Assembly (NCBI RefSeq): GCF_963678635.1
Contig: NC_087066.1
Coordinates: 46,303,225 to 46,341,628 of the forward strand
From: Symsagittifera roscoffensis
Taxonomy: Eukaryota > Xenacoelomorpha > Acoela > Convolutidae
Direction of reading: 5' to 3'
Length of the DNA: 38,404 nucleotides
The notes under the pieces were generated by a model. The model saw nothing but the letters and a program-made list of their open reading frames with translations. It searched no databases and was not told the origin of the DNA. Both the position numbers and the translations under genes were made by a program. This document shows positions 8,879-18,600 of the stretch, piece after piece. The number at the start of each line of letters is the position of its first letter. The first letter of the stretch is position 1.

Positions 8879-10470
8879 TAGTGTTTTTATGGCGCTCCTG
8901 GGTGTTTTTACGACATCATGACTACGGAGTCGAACCCACTTGACACAGCTCCGGGCTGCATGCCCATTCTAGAGTACCGGTGGTACGGTTCAGCGGGAAC
9001 GTGTAAACCTTCCGGTTGTACCGTGATAGCTTTTTAAGAAAACTTGAGAAAATTTCCTGGTACGCTCTCCGAACGAGGCCTAGCTAACCGAGTAAAGGGG
9101 GGCAACTAGGGAAACAAAAACAAGAAAAAAGTATAGAAAAAGGAACAAAAACCATAAAACGAAAAGACAGTGACTTTGATACCGGACCATTTGGATCAAA
9201 CCTTTATATTAATTAAATAGTATACCCATACTGTTTTATAAGACTGATCGTTTCGATCAATCTAGCAATTTAAACCAGTGACTTGAATAAGGTGCCCGAG
9301 TGGGGGGCGTTGTTAAGGGTTTTCAGATAGATTGCAACCTAGCCGGACTACTAGGAGACTTGACTGAAAGAGGTGACCAGTCGAGTGGGAAAGTGGTTCA
9401 CAAGGATCGAACCGGACCACTAGGAGACTTGACTGGAAGAGGTGACCAGCCGAGTGGGAAAGTGGTTCACAAGGATCGAACCGGACCACTAGGAGACTTG
9501 ACTGGAAGAGGTGACCAGCCGAGTGGGAAAGTGGTTCAGAAGTACTGAGCTGAACTCACTGGAAACTTGACTGGAAGAGGTGACCAGCCAAGTGGGAAAG
9601 TGGTGCTGCTGTCAAGTGCAGAACAGAGACAACCAGCACAGGATCACTACAAGAGGAAGAGGATGCACAGGAGTGTTCTCAAGTTGGGCAGCGGGTATCT
9701 TTAGAATCCACATTACATTATAGGAGATAAGTGTAAAATTGGATAAGCGGAGCCCCGTTGTTTTGAGGAAGTTTTTGCACAAGCAGGCCTGGAAACAGGT
9801 CTACGGTTTTCTCTCGAGAGGTTTAGCACCCGGTGCTTAAGGGATTTTTCGGCTTAAGAGGGGGGCTAAAAAGGGGGAAGGTTAGCAGGGGGGCTGGTTA
9901 AGTTAGAGGTTAGCGGTTGTAAATTGTAAACAGGGAGGACACGTTAGAGTAACTAATTGTTCGGCATCGTCGATTTAGTTACATTAGATATTCACACGCG
10001 TTGGTTATAAGAAGCGGATATCCAAAATTAAAATCAGGTTAAGGTAGGTACCCTGGTCGGATCGGTAGGGGGGAACGGACATAGACAGTTTTTGTGATAC
10101 CCCATAAGATCGCTAGCAGGGGGGTAGAAAACGCGTGGCAATCGGGTACCAGACATTTTTCGGACAAAGATTGACATTGGTCAACCTTGAATTTCAGGAG
10201 AATTCATCCATCTGTTTTTGAAATTTTTCCAGTTTAAATTTTTACGTTGTGGTGAAAATTTGTTGTTGATATTTTAACGAACAGGTGATCACAAGATACC
10301 TGTGGGGAATTTAGAGTTTCAAATACAGGGCGGTCAGTATTTGGGTTTTGATCAGTAAGTTAGGGATTTTGGGAAAATTTTTACTAGAGCTCAAGTGGTG
10401 GTAAAAGGTACAGTGGTTCAATAGTCCCTACAACGAAGAAGAAGAGACCCGATATCCAGACACTCAGTGA
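8879..10470 (+). other. Retroelement leader, functional position
   Basis: About 1.6 kb between 5' LTR and minisatellite without a credible protein gene. A primer-binding-site candidate starting TGGCGCTCCTGGG lies 11 bases after the LTR, at about 8890; it is weak and no tRNA is identified. Relative to copy A there is an insertion of about 16 bases near 10235-10250. Its length and repeats suggest a structured RNA leader (packaging, dimerisation or ribosome handling), but no motif proves this. Confidence 0.55.
9345..9608 (+). repeat. 69-bp tandem repeat in leader, copy B (3 full units plus a diverged one)
   Basis: Units start at 9345, 9414 and 9483, followed by a diverged shorter unit to about 9608. 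The frame from 9300 (GTG, no ATG) reads through as 23-residue repeats (GPLGDLTGRGDQPSGKVV...). Open frame and period 3x23 could be coincidence. The extra unit relative to copy A arose after the duplication, or was lost in A. Confidence 0.85.
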
Positions 10471-10477
10471 CGAGTTT

Positions 10478-11175
10478 TGGGACAGTACCGAAGAAGTCTT
10501 GGGAAATTGCAGTCTGGGTGACAGTCTTGGAGCAACACGGTCTTGGGACAGTCACGGGACAGAGCAGTCTTGGGACAGTCTTGGGACAGTGCAGCCTTGG
10601 GACAGTCTTGGACCAGAGCAGTCTTGGTACGAAACAGTCTTGGGACATTGGTCTTGGGACAGTGGTCTTGGGACAGTGGTCTTGGGACATTGGTCTTGGG
10701 ACAGTGGTCTTGGGACATTGGTCTTGGGACATTGGTCTTGGGACAGTGGTCTTGGGACATTGGTCTTGGGACATTGGTCTTGGGACATTGGTCTTAGGAC
10801 ATTGGTCTTGGGCCATTGGTCTTGGGACAGTGGTCTTGGGACAGTGCTCTTGGGACATTGGTCTTGGGACATTGGTCTTGGGACAGTGGTGTTGGGACAT
10901 TAGTCTTAGGACACTAGTCTTGGGACATTGGTCTTGGGACATTAGTCTTGGGACACTAGTCTTGGGACAGTGGTCTTGGGACATTGGTCTTGGGACAGTG
11001 GTCTTGGGACATTGGTCTTGGGACATTGGTCTTGGGACAGTGGTCTTGGGACATTGGTCTTGGGACATTGGTCTTGGGACATTGGTCTTGGGACATTGGT
11101 CTTGGGTCACTAGTCTTGGGACAGTAGTCTTGGGACAGCAGACTTAGGGCAAGGGTCTTGGGACAGTGGTCGGGA
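10478..11175 (+). repeat. 14-bp minisatellite (GGTCTTGGGACAKT)n, copy B
   Basis: Same 14-base unit as in copy A but longer, regular from about 10638 to 11110 (roughly 34 units), with diverged units (CACTAGTCTTGGGACA, GTCACTAGTC) near 10890-10970 and 11100-11170. Overlapping ORFs of up to 230 codons on both strands are artefacts of the stop-free repeat. It lies inside the transcribed leader about 300 bases before the gag-N start. Confidence 0.9.
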
Positions 11176-11474
11176 GACACTAACAAGAAGTACTGGGACA
11201 ACACTGAATAGTCTTGAGACGGTAGAGAGAAAGTCTTGTAACAGCATTAAGAAGGGGGGTACTAAAAGAGTACTAAGTCAGGTTGAAGTAACCAATTGTA
11301 AAATCATATTCTCTATCCTAACCAAAAATATAGAATTTTCAAGAGCTTAAGGAAAGTTGTTTTTAGCAAATTGTCAATTTCTTTTAAAAAATTTTTTTTT
11401 TTGGTCAAAAGAAGTTTTAACCTTAGAGTAGAATTTCGAGATAGTAATACTGTAAATAGCAACAATTGTAAATA
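11176..11474 (+). other. 3' end of leader before gag-N ORF
   Basis: About 300 bases, AT-rich, with no ORF. It contains an A/T homopolymer stretch (TTTTAAAAAATTTTTTTTTTTGG near 11382-11404). Intron-like composition is possible (pyrimidine/T-rich tract, then AG near 11427), but no strong donor was identified. Otherwise I see nothing specific. Confidence 0.4.
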
Positions 11475-12716
11475 ATGAAGCGGAGCAGGGTACCGGTAGC
11501 TGGAAAAAGATCTACCGAAGCGAAGACAAAGAATAACTCGTCGCTACGTAAAACAACATCAATGGGTCCGAAGGTAACAAAGAAGAACTTTTCAGTTAGT
11601 ATGGTCAGCACGAGGAGTACCACGGAGAACAGAGCAAAAGAGGGCACGGAAGGGGAACGAGTAGAATCCACCATTGAGGTTGATCTAGAGACACCTGATC
11701 AAAGTGTGGATGAAGCAGGAAAGAAGACGACAGAGTCAACTCCAATGCCCATTGCGGAAAAACCTAACCTAAAACCCATAGAGTTCTCGCCGTTAGACAA
11801 CGTGGACGACACAACAGGCAACACGCCAGAAACAGTTAAGGATGAGTCTCAAAAGAGAACGTCTTTTACTGAAAGATTAGCGATGATGGTCGGGATGAGA
11901 TCAAAGGACGCAGCAGTGGAGGAGACGAAAGTCGAGAAAAGCAAAACATTCGGAACAGTATCCTCGAGAACGACAAAGACCGATCAAAACGAGGGTCAGA
12001 GAAAACCGGGACCAGCGACCGATTACAGGACAACAACGGACCATGGAACGACGACTCTTGAGCTAAGCGACTTGATGGCGAAGCTAGATCAGATAGATGA
12101 GAAACTGAAGCACAGCGAAGAGAATAGAAATGTGATAAGAAAGGAAATGAAAAACAACAAACATGAGTACTTGGACAACTATTTCCATCTAGCGAGAGCA
12201 ACGGAGGAAAAGCTTCAAAAGATGTCTGACAAAGTAGAAACCACTGATGAAGAGCGAGACAAGAACATCAGAAAAGACATGCGAGAAATGAAGCAGCGAT
12301 ATGACGCAGTGAATAGTCAGTTAGGGAGTTTAGAAACGAGAATGGATACGATGAGTAGGGAACAGGCTGAGAGCTCAAATGCAATACAGACAAAGCTAGA
12401 CGCTATTTTGAGGAATTCAACACAACAAGACAGGCCAGCTGCAGAGCGGACACAAGGTAATAGAGTGGACTTCGTGGAGCCTCAAAGGAACAAACGACAG
12501 TCAACACCGTTACCAGCAACCCGGGAGGCCGCGATTACGGCACCGGTGGGGGCCAGGGCTATTATAAGAAATGGAACAGCAAACACAACCAGTGGTCCAG
12601 GGGAATCCACGACTCACAACAACGTGGGACCGGATGCCATGACATGGGCAAGCACCTGGGAAAATGATGAACAGGACGCTAGAGGCCTTCGCCACAAGGA
12701 ACACCGACTCGAGTGA
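11475..12716 (+). CDS. Gag N-terminal coiled-coil region (ORF1)
   Basis: 413 codons from an ATG at 11475. The N-terminus is basic and Ser/Thr-rich and probably disordered. The central part is a charged coiled coil (about residues 195-315: LSDLMAKLDQIDEKLKHSEE and EEKLQKMSDKV, later QLGSLETRMDTM). It is probably the amino-terminal, RNA-binding or oligomerisation half of Gag. The last codons overlap the next ORF in another frame. The natural continuation after STWE (about 12660) appears to be in the +1 frame, starting MMNRTLEAF at 12664, so one extra A in the run at 12660-12664 may have split a single Gag. The remaining C-terminus (NDEQDARGLRHKEHRLE) is then out-of-frame sequence. Confidence 0.7.
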   Translation: MKRSRVPVAGKRSTEAKTKNNSSLRKTTSMGPKVTKKNFSVSMVSTRSTTENRAKEGTEGERVESTIEVDLETPDQSVDEAGKKTTESTPMPIAEKPNLKPIEFSPLDNVDDTTGNTPETVKDESQKRTSFTERLAMMVGMRSKDAAVEETKVEKSKTFGTVSSRTTKTDQNEGQRKPGPATDYRTTTDHGTTTLELSDLMAKLDQIDEKLKHSEENRNVIRKEMKNNKHEYLDNYFHLARATEEKLQKMSDKVETTDEERDKNIRKDMREMKQRYDAVNSQLGSLETRMDTMSREQAESSNAIQTKLDAILRNSTQQDRPAAERTQGNRVDFVEPQRNKRQSTPLPATREAAITAPVGARAIIRNGTANTTSGPGESTTHNNVGPDAMTWASTWENDEQDARGLRHKEHRLE

Positions 12717-13716
12717 CAGAGGAAGAAACAAATCCAGGAAAACTTTCAAGAAACCGAAAGAGTTCAAAGATGATTCAGATGGATGTATTGACACTTGGGT
12801 AGAAGTCATGAGGTTGCACTTAGAACAAGACAACTTGAACGATGAGAGGCAGGCATGCACAGCGATACTAAGCAATCTGGAAGGCACGGCATTGAAATGC
12901 GTGGTTGCGAAGAAAGAGGAGGAACGCGACACAGCGGACAAAATATTTGAAATATTGTTAAATAGATTCGGCTCAGGCATGAAGGGTCATCAAGCGATGA
13001 TGCGATTTGAAAAGAGGAGACAAAGAGACGATGAATCGACAGACAGGTTCCTAGATGATCTTGAGAACTTGAGAAGAAGGAGTGACCCGGAAGAATCTAC
13101 CAATCGAAAGAACTTCAGCATCGCCTCAAAGTTCATTGATGGGGTAAAGAGTGATGACTTGAGAACGATGTTAGCAACATACTATACATTGTCGAAAGAC
13201 AGTGCACCAACTCCGGAAGAGATGAGGCAGAAGTCAAGAGAGTACATGCTGATGAAACTCAAGAAATACTCGTACTCAGACAACAGGAATACACAAGGGG
13301 GGAGTCAGCCACAAAGGTCGTCATGGTACAAGCCCAGAGATGACATGGACAAACGCAGATCATGCGCTAACTGCGGGTCAGCTGATCATCATGTGGCGGA
13401 TTGCACGACATACAAACAGGGCATGAAGAGTTTGGGATATGCACCAGATGGGGAAGATATGAGCCAGATCGAAGAACACGAGTTCTATAGTGGCTTGATC
13501 ATCAAAATAGGTGCAAGATGCTTCTTATGCAACCAAGAGGGGCACTCCAGGATGGACTGTCCGTTGTTTTGGGAGGCGGTTAATAATCAGAGTCATCCAA
13601 AACACAAATTGGCGCTAGCAGCGGTACAGAACCAGAGAAATAGACAAGGTGAATTTGAGACGAAAAACCAAGAAAGGCCAAGTGCGAGGCGGCAGCGAAG
13701 GCTATCAACAAAGTGA
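12664..13716 (+). CDS. gag: Gag capsid / nucleocapsid with two CCHC zinc knuckles
   Basis: 350 codons. Residues about 25-200 look like a retrotransposon Gag capsid domain (TWVEVMRLHLEQ, LSNLEGTALKCV, FDDLENLRRRS-type helices). It would form the particle shell. Two zinc knuckles of pattern C-x2-C-x4-H-x4-C lie at residues 234-247 (CANCGSADHHVADC) and 286-299 (CFLCNQEGHSRMDC) and should bind genomic RNA. The unusually long inter-knuckle spacer (38 residues) is notable. It ends at TGA 13714-13716. The pol frame is -1 relative to it and is open from 13659, so the shift must occur between 13659 and 13716. G-AAA-AAC at 13662-13668 is near, but not equal to, a canonical slippery heptamer. Confidence 0.9.
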   Translation: MMNRTLEAFATRNTDSSDRGRNKSRKTFKKPKEFKDDSDGCIDTWVEVMRLHLEQDNLNDERQACTAILSNLEGTALKCVVAKKEEERDTADKIFEILLNRFGSGMKGHQAMMRFEKRRQRDDESTDRFLDDLENLRRRSDPEESTNRKNFSIASKFIDGVKSDDLRTMLATYYTLSKDSAPTPEEMRQKSREYMLMKLKKYSYSDNRNTQGGSQPQRSSWYKPRDDMDKRRSCANCGSADHHVADCTTYKQGMKSLGYAPDGEDMSQIEEHEFYSGLIIKIGARCFLCNQEGHSRMDCPLFWEAVNNQSHPKHKLALAAVQNQRNRQGEFETKNQERPSARRQRRLSTK

Positions 13717-15548
13717 AACAGGACCTGGCAGCGAAAGAAATAGAACAACGACTGAAACAAGAAATCGAAAGACAGAAAATGAACGAAGCATTAAGTTGCT
13801 CACAAACAATACCAGAAGCTGCTGAGGGGTCGACAAGAAATGGAAACTGTAACACTGTAAAGATGGTTACAGGAAAGCCATTTGGCATAACAAAGATTGG
13901 GGCAAGAATAATGTCGATAATCACAGTGGGCGGCCATGAAGTAACGAGAAACTTGAACGAACCTAGTGATCAGACAATAATGCACATTGATGTGTACGCA
14001 GATTACTTGAGTTGCATAAGCCCACAGACGACTTCTAGAGCATTGAGGGCACTACTCACGAGAGGGGGTAGCAAGTCGGTACGTGTTGATAACAGGTACA
14101 CAGAAGCTTATGGTCCAAATGAGGTGATGCTAAATATAGATGGGTTCAACATCTATACGAAAACAATGATAACATGTGATGAAGACCTAATTGGGCAAAT
14201 CTTCGTGGGAAAAGAAGAGTTGAAAGTGAGATCGATTGGACACTGCGCCATGCTTGAAGAAGATGCAATGCACATCGGGACAGAGGCAGATGTGACAGGA
14301 CATGTGCTAGACATAAGTGGCAAAAAGACTCAGTTACGTGGGTTACTTGATACGGGAGCAGTCTTGAGTGTCATACCAATCGAAACTTGGGAACGAATGG
14401 GCTTCAACAAAGATGATTTGATAGATTCGAGAATACGGTTGTCAGCTGCAAACAAAGGGGCCCTGCGGGTGTTGGGCAGAACGCCGATAATAGCCCTCAA
14501 TCTGGGGGAACGTAACCTGTGGATGAGCTTTCTTGTGGTAGAAAACCTAGATGAGTCTGACCAATTTATTTTAGGCAGAGACTTCATCAGGAACTTTGAT
14601 GTAGCGATCGATCTAAACAACGCAATGTTCAGGATACGGAACCCGGATAGGAGGTACGCAATCAAACCGGTAAATTTAATAATGGCAAATGAAACCAAAG
14701 CACCGGTATTCTTGAGTAGGAGGGTGAAGTTAAAGGCGAACGAGGCGGCGATCGTAAGCTTACGAATGAAAAATTACAATGAACTAAGTGACAACAAGCA
14801 GGTATGCATAGTCCCAAATCCAAATAGTCAAAGTGCTGCTGTTTTAGGAAGATCCTTCTCGATCACGAAGAGCGGCCTCTGCGTGAGTGTCTTGTTGAAT
14901 ACTCTTGACATGCCAATCACGATACAGAGGGGGAGGAAACTGGGATATGCTTTACCAGTAAAAACTCGATATGAAATGACTGAAAACCATAAGCAAAATG
15001 AAGTTGTTGATTGTCCCAATCAAAGGGACAAAATTTGTATCTTGAGACGATTGAATAAAAGAAAAGATTCATCAGGTCTTGTGAAGTCACTTAAGTCAGA
15101 GACAGACGATGGACTATCGAGCTGTTCGAATTTCCCGGAACGGCCCACATTAGACGAAATACAGAGTGATAAACCGGTCCTACCGGAAATTGAACACTTA
15201 AGAGGCAAGTTAACGGACGAACAGCTCGAAGCCATCAAGGACGTACTAGAACGGAACGAAGACGTTTTTTCAAGACATAAAGCAGACATCGGGTGTTGTA
15301 ATTTTGTTGAGCATGAAATAGAACTTGAGGAAAACGCAATACCGCACAGGGAGGGGGCGAGGCGCATGACCCCACACAAATCGGATGCGTGTAGAAAGGA
15401 GATTGAGACGCTACTAGAGTATGACATGATAGAACCATCCAAATCACCGTGGGCGTGTGGAGTAGAGATGGCCAAAAAGAAAGGCGACCAGTTGAAGTTT
15501 TTTTGTGACTTTCGATACCTGAACTCCGTGATGCAAAATCGAAGTTAG
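13713..15548 (+). CDS. pol: Pol part 1: aspartic protease and N-terminal reverse transcriptase
   Basis: An open frame of 611 codons. The frame is already open from 13659, and 13713 is GTG rather than a convincing start, so it is best read as a Gag-Pol extension. The retropepsin signature LLDTGAVLSVIP has catalytic Asp at about residue 213, and the flap/C-terminal ILGRDF is at about 285-290. It would cleave Gag-Pol. Before it is a domain of about 190 residues, conserved-looking but unassigned. The RT begins near residue 540 (HEIELEENAIPHREG, then EIETLLEYDMIEPSKSPWACG) and reaches DFRYLN at about 598, then ends at TAG 15546-15548. Here a deletion has removed the conserved stretch between the DFRYLN motif and RT motif A. 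Confidence 0.9.
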   Translation: MKQDLAAKEIEQRLKQEIERQKMNEALSCSQTIPEAAEGSTRNGNCNTVKMVTGKPFGITKIGARIMSIITVGGHEVTRNLNEPSDQTIMHIDVYADYLSCISPQTTSRALRALLTRGGSKSVRVDNRYTEAYGPNEVMLNIDGFNIYTKTMITCDEDLIGQIFVGKEELKVRSIGHCAMLEEDAMHIGTEADVTGHVLDISGKKTQLRGLLDTGAVLSVIPIETWERMGFNKDDLIDSRIRLSAANKGALRVLGRTPIIALNLGERNLWMSFLVVENLDESDQFILGRDFIRNFDVAIDLNNAMFRIRNPDRRYAIKPVNLIMANETKAPVFLSRRVKLKANEAAIVSLRMKNYNELSDNKQVCIVPNPNSQSAAVLGRSFSITKSGLCVSVLLNTLDMPITIQRGRKLGYALPVKTRYEMTENHKQNEVVDCPNQRDKICILRRLNKRKDSSGLVKSLKSETDDGLSSCSNFPERPTLDEIQSDKPVLPEIEHLRGKLTDEQLEAIKDVLERNEDVFSRHKADIGCCNFVEHEIELEENAIPHREGARRMTPHKSDACRKEIETLLEYDMIEPSKSPWACGVEMAKKKGDQLKFFCDFRYLNSVMQNRS

Positions 15549-15635
15549 GTGATGCAAAATTTTTCACGACTCTTGATTTAGGCTCGGCCTTTTGGCAGGT
15601 ACCACTCAGGAAAGAGGACAGGGTTTGCTTGCGAG
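15530..15635 (+). pseudogene. Disrupted reverse-transcriptase core (deletion scar and frame changes)
   Basis: RT motif A (TLDLGSAFWQVPLRK) is encoded at 15542-15619 in a third frame, disconnected from both flanking pol ORFs. GTGATGCAAAAT occurs twice, about 15530-15541 and 15550-15561, bracketing the stop. This looks like a templated filler at a deletion junction. A second frame change at about 15620 leads back to the frame of the following ORF; the surrounding sequence is rich in GACAGGG-like words, suggesting a small repeat-mediated deletion. RT from this copy cannot be produced intact. Confidence 0.8.
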
Positions 15636-18600
15636 TTGGGTCTGTTTCAATGGAAACGGATGCCGTTTGGACTTTGCAATGCCACAGCCACGTTTCAGCG
15701 GTTGATGGCACACGCGCTGATAGGCGTGACGAAGAAGTATGGCAATCTGGTAATGTGCTACGTGGATGACGTGGTAATAGCGACACCCACACTGGAGGAC
15801 CACATTGAGAGACTTGACGAAGTATTTGCGTGCATGAAGAGGTCGGGGCTAAAGTGCAAACCGTCAAAGTGTGAGATACTCAAAGACTCGATAAAATACT
15901 TGGGCAGGATGGTGGACAAACACGGCATCAGAGCAGATCCAGACGCAGTAGAAGCAGTTCTAACTTGGAAATCGCCGAAAACGGAACACCAATTGATGAG
16001 CTTCCTGGGTTTTGCAAATTACTACAGAGAATTCATCAAAGGCTATGCAGACAAGGTTTATCCGATGCAACAGTTAATGAGGCACAAGGGCAAGAAGTTC
16101 ACGTGGAACAACGCAGCAGAAGAGTCATTCCAGAGAATAAAGAAAGAGTTGTGCGAGGCACCAGTACTAGGGATGCCAACAGAGAAGGGGATGTACGTGC
16201 TGGATACGGACGCGTCGGTAGTAGCGATATCGGGAATACTCCACCAGGAACAAGAGTGGAACGGGAAAACAGTCTTGAGACCGATAGCGTACGGGAGCAA
16301 AGTCCTAAGTGACACGGAAATGAAGTACGGAGCACCGAAAGCAGAGATGTTTGCGGTGGTTACCTTTGTCGAGAAATATAGGGCATACCTAGGTAGTGAG
16401 TCATTCAAGTTGCGAGTCGACAACAGGGCACTAAGCTGGCTGAAGACGTACTCAATGGACCAAAGTTACATTGGGAGGTGGATAGTTCGCCTGGACGGAT
16501 ACAACATGATAATTGAGCATAGAACACGAGACAAAGATCAAAATGCTGACAGCTTGAGTAAGAAGACGGAGTTCTACGAGAGACAAGAACAGAGGGAGGC
16601 AGATAGACCTGAGATCAAGGATGGCTTCTCCTTCATGGACAAGGAAACGTATGACAGTCTTCCTCTCACGAGATGGTTGGACAAATCAGGCAAACCAATA
16701 GAAGATCACCCCGAGTTACCAAAAGATACTACGAAAGAAACAATCTTGAAAAAGAACCGAGGGATGCCGATAGGAATAATGCTCAAGTCAAAGATCGTGA
16801 GGGAGACGCTCAAAGCAAAAGGCTATGATCTCAACCAGGTAGAGACGGGGGAAGCACAAATAGACGATGACTTAAAGAGGTTACTCGAGAAACTAGCAGA
16901 TGATAAGCCCGTGGTTCAAGAAAGCTGTAAGGAGGAACCTGAGGTCACAATACTGCGAAAGAGCGGGACAGCTAGTGATGGAAATCCCTCGAAGGTGACT
17001 GACCTTGATGAGAAGGAAGTGGTGCAGTCACTGGTTGAAAAGATCCCAGCCGAATTACTTGAACAGACTAGAGTTAGGAAAAAGAGAGTGGAGTTCAAGG
17101 AAGTAGCTGAATACCTGGGACTAGGCCAAGAGTCCGGGGAGCGGTCCATGTCCACGGAAGAAGAAAACACTGAAGGAGAAAATTTGTCCGGGGAGTGTGA
17201 AATGTGGGATGAGGACTCGGAAGCGAGCAGTGACAATCAAGATAGTCTCTGCATGATATTGGCAGAAGAAAAGATCAGACACCACGACAGGGAATTACAA
17301 ACGCATCCGTCCTCAGGAACCTTCAACTTGGACGTGCAGGAAATACGAGGTGGTGAAGAACTTGAGAGGATTGCAGTTTCGAGGAAGCCATTCAGGGAAC
17401 TATCATGCAATTCAAATGTGAGAACAAATCTGGTGCCAGAAGATGACATGAAGGTAGTAAGGAGGATAATATGCGTGAAGCTGAATGACGACGTCCACAA
17501 CCCTGGGGAGATGAATGGGCAGATCATGGCGCTGAAGGAACATGTCAAGGCGAGATATAGGCTGTCGGACCTGATAAGAGCCAAGAAGAATGACAAGATG
17601 ACAAGCAATCTCTCCAAATGGATCCGAACGGGGTCCAAGGAGAAAGGGGAACTTGAAGAAGACAGCTACAAGATCCTAAGCCAGTTCTACAAAGAGAGGA
17701 AAGAGTTACTCTATCACACGGCTGACGGGGTGGTAGCATGCAAGAGAAAAGACGAGGACAAGATACTACACAAACACAACCTCATCATATTACCACAATT
17801 GTACCAGACAGAGGTGCTGTTCAGATCACATGACCAAATGGGGCACCAGGGGATAGACAAAGTGCAACAAAGAATACTTCTCAGGTTCGATTGGCCGGGA
17901 TTGAGGAAAGCCTGTGAGAGGTGGGTGAATGCATGCCTGGCATGCTTGCAAGTGAAAGATCCAAGGAAGATGAAATTCCCACTCAAGTCGGTGGAAAGCT
18001 CGGAATTTAACGAAGTGGTGCAGATAGACCATCAGAAGATCTGTATGACGGAGTCGGGGTATAACCAGATACTGGTTATAATTGATCACTTCACAAAACT
18101 GGCAGAAGCGGTGCCGTGTCAAACAGCTTCGGCAGAGGAGACTTGTGACCACTTGATAACCCATTGGATATCGAGGTATGGTTGTTCAATGACTTTTCAG
18201 TCAGACAACGGCAAGGCTTTTGTGGGGGACTTGACTAAGGAATTAATGAAGAGGTCACACATTGCTCAAGCACACTCAACGACTTACCATCCTCAGACCA
18301 ACGGGCTGGTAGAGAGACAGAATAGAACGTTGGTGAACATGCTGAGGGTATACTGCTCTAGATACATGACGGACTGGGACAAGTATCTGCCGCAAGTCGT
18401 AGGGGCATACAACAGTACTCAACACTCAACGACGGGAATCAGTCCATTCATGATGTTGACAGGCAAAGAGAGAGCGATGCCCCTGACGTTCTTTTACCCC
18501 GAGTATGAAGGGAAGAGAACGTCGCCTCAAGCTTACGTGAAGGAAGCGATCAGGAGACAGCAGGAAATAAACGAGCTATGCAGGAGGAACACTGCGCAGG

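Larger units (their letters stand above)
6906..11175 (+). repeat. Segmental duplication, copy B (contiguous with gag)
   Basis: Second copy of the LINE + LTR + leader + minisatellite block. It leads on into gag, so it holds the functional 5' LTR position of the giant element. The left edge is marked by CAGTACAATAC (6906), the same word that follows LTR E1 at 1939. Confidence 0.85.

Noticed and set aside
10418-11204. Longer versions of the same repetitive ORFs, up to 230 codons
   Set aside because: Same artefact of the 14-bp array in copy B.
13641-13720. Definite programmed -1 frameshift at the gag-pol junction
   Set aside because: G-AAA-AAC is not a canonical heptamer and no clear pseudoknot was recognised; a simple indel is equally likely, so it is left as a possibility only.
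14330-15867. Minus-strand ORFs of 120-210 codons opposite pol
   Set aside because: Antisense shadows of conserved pol coding sequence, Ser/Leu-rich without any domain.
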